The position numbers and the translations under genes are program-made. Below, one piece after another: positions 63,802 to 64,000 of a stretch of DNA of 64,000 bases. This DNA comes from JAAYJR01 sp964540755 (GTDB taxonomy: Bacteria; Bacteroidota; Bacteroidia; Bacteroidales; Prolixibacteraceae). The stretch is taken from the NCBI GenBank assembly GCA_964540755.1, contig CAZIOB010000191.1, positions 34,339 through 98,338 on the forward strand, read 5' to 3'. Numbering within the stretch: position 1 is the stretch's first letter; every line of letters starts with the position of its first letter. The notes beneath the pieces were generated by a model. That model searched no databases. It worked only from the letters and a program-made list of their open reading frames with translations, and was not told where the DNA came from.

Positions 63802-64000
63802 TCTTTGAATCCTTTAAAATCTGAAGTCTGCACCTCGGTTATTATTATTGATAATTCCAGAAATTAATTTATCGGCAAAATAAGCATTTTTTATGTTAGC
63901 ACAGCAAAAAAATTTTGTTAACGTACAAATTATTAAAGTTATATAATGAAACGAGCCAAAGGATAGTTTGGCCGGCGCAGTTTATTAACAGGCCAGGGTT
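63802..64000. other. Right-edge intergenic sequence
   Basis: These 199 bases upstream of ilvE contain no supported gene. A tiny frame on the minus strand (MLILPIN) was noticed but has no associated terminator. Confidence 0.35.

Noticed and set aside
63864..63887. MLILPIN frame upstream of ilvE as a branched-chain attenuator leader
   Set aside because: There are only seven codons and no terminator hairpin or competing stem between it and ilvE.
1..64000. CRISPR array
   Set aside because: No regularly spaced repeats with unique spacers and no cas genes were seen.

Overview
The window looks like a chromosomal segment of a Bacteroidota member, most likely in or near Bacteroidales. The gene content supports this: an S46 dipeptidyl peptidase, a TonB-dependent receptor with a carboxypeptidase-regulatory-like leader domain, FISUMP, DUF4175 and DUF4292 proteins, and the order RsbW-like/ybeY/mnmG/apt/uvrC. 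DNA is AT-rich, Shine-Dalgarno signals are mostly missing, TTG and GTG starts occur, and two clear promoters match the Bacteroidetes TTTG / TAnnTTTG type.

Layout. 1-7.7 kb: end of an S46 peptidase, both RNases H, a glycosyltransferase, a flippase, a DUF3267 membrane protein, an ArsR regulator, a polyprenyl diphosphate synthase and D-aminoacyl-tRNA deacylase. 8.3-12.6 kb: a lipoprotein, a TonB receptor and a lipoate ligase. 13.0-14.6 kb: a stand-alone TrpB2 tryptophan synthase beta chain, preceded by an apparent ribosome-mediated attenuator with a 17-residue leader peptide carrying three consecutive Trp codons. 14.9-31.6 kb: a variable region between tRNA-Arg(CCT) and tRNA-Leu(CAA), holding a DUF262/DUF1524 (GmrSD-like) protein, a truncated nuclease, a HEPN gene split by an IS3-family element, an XRE regulator with GACT/AGTC operators, small membrane proteins, a decayed multi-frame region, a PLD nuclease cut by an ISL3-family element, a secreted hydrolase and an AccI-like restriction-modification operon. 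A 26-bp exact direct repeat lies near each end.

32-64 kb is mostly conserved core: a DUF4974-like remnant, an STN/aspartyl-protease/PDZ protein, rbfA, a LolC/E-type permease, threonine dehydrogenase, rsgA, then on the minus strand uvrC, apt, mnmG, ybeY, an RsbW-like kinase and DUF4175. Two parS-like sites lie 3.5 kb apart here. After these come a response regulator, ruvB, a glutamine cyclotransferase, a second flippase, rpiB, an Rrf2 regulator, VanZ, hemW, dut, a TPR lipoprotein, a DUF4292 lipoprotein, an EnvC/M23 hydrolase, two glycosyltransferases, wecB and ilvE.

The observations most worth following are the tryptophan attenuator, the base-exact reconstruction of the IS3-interrupted HEPN gene, a three-copy dispersed hairpin element (about 138 bp), the parS-like pair, and the layered remains of defence systems in the variable region. 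All family assignments come from reading motifs; no database search was run.
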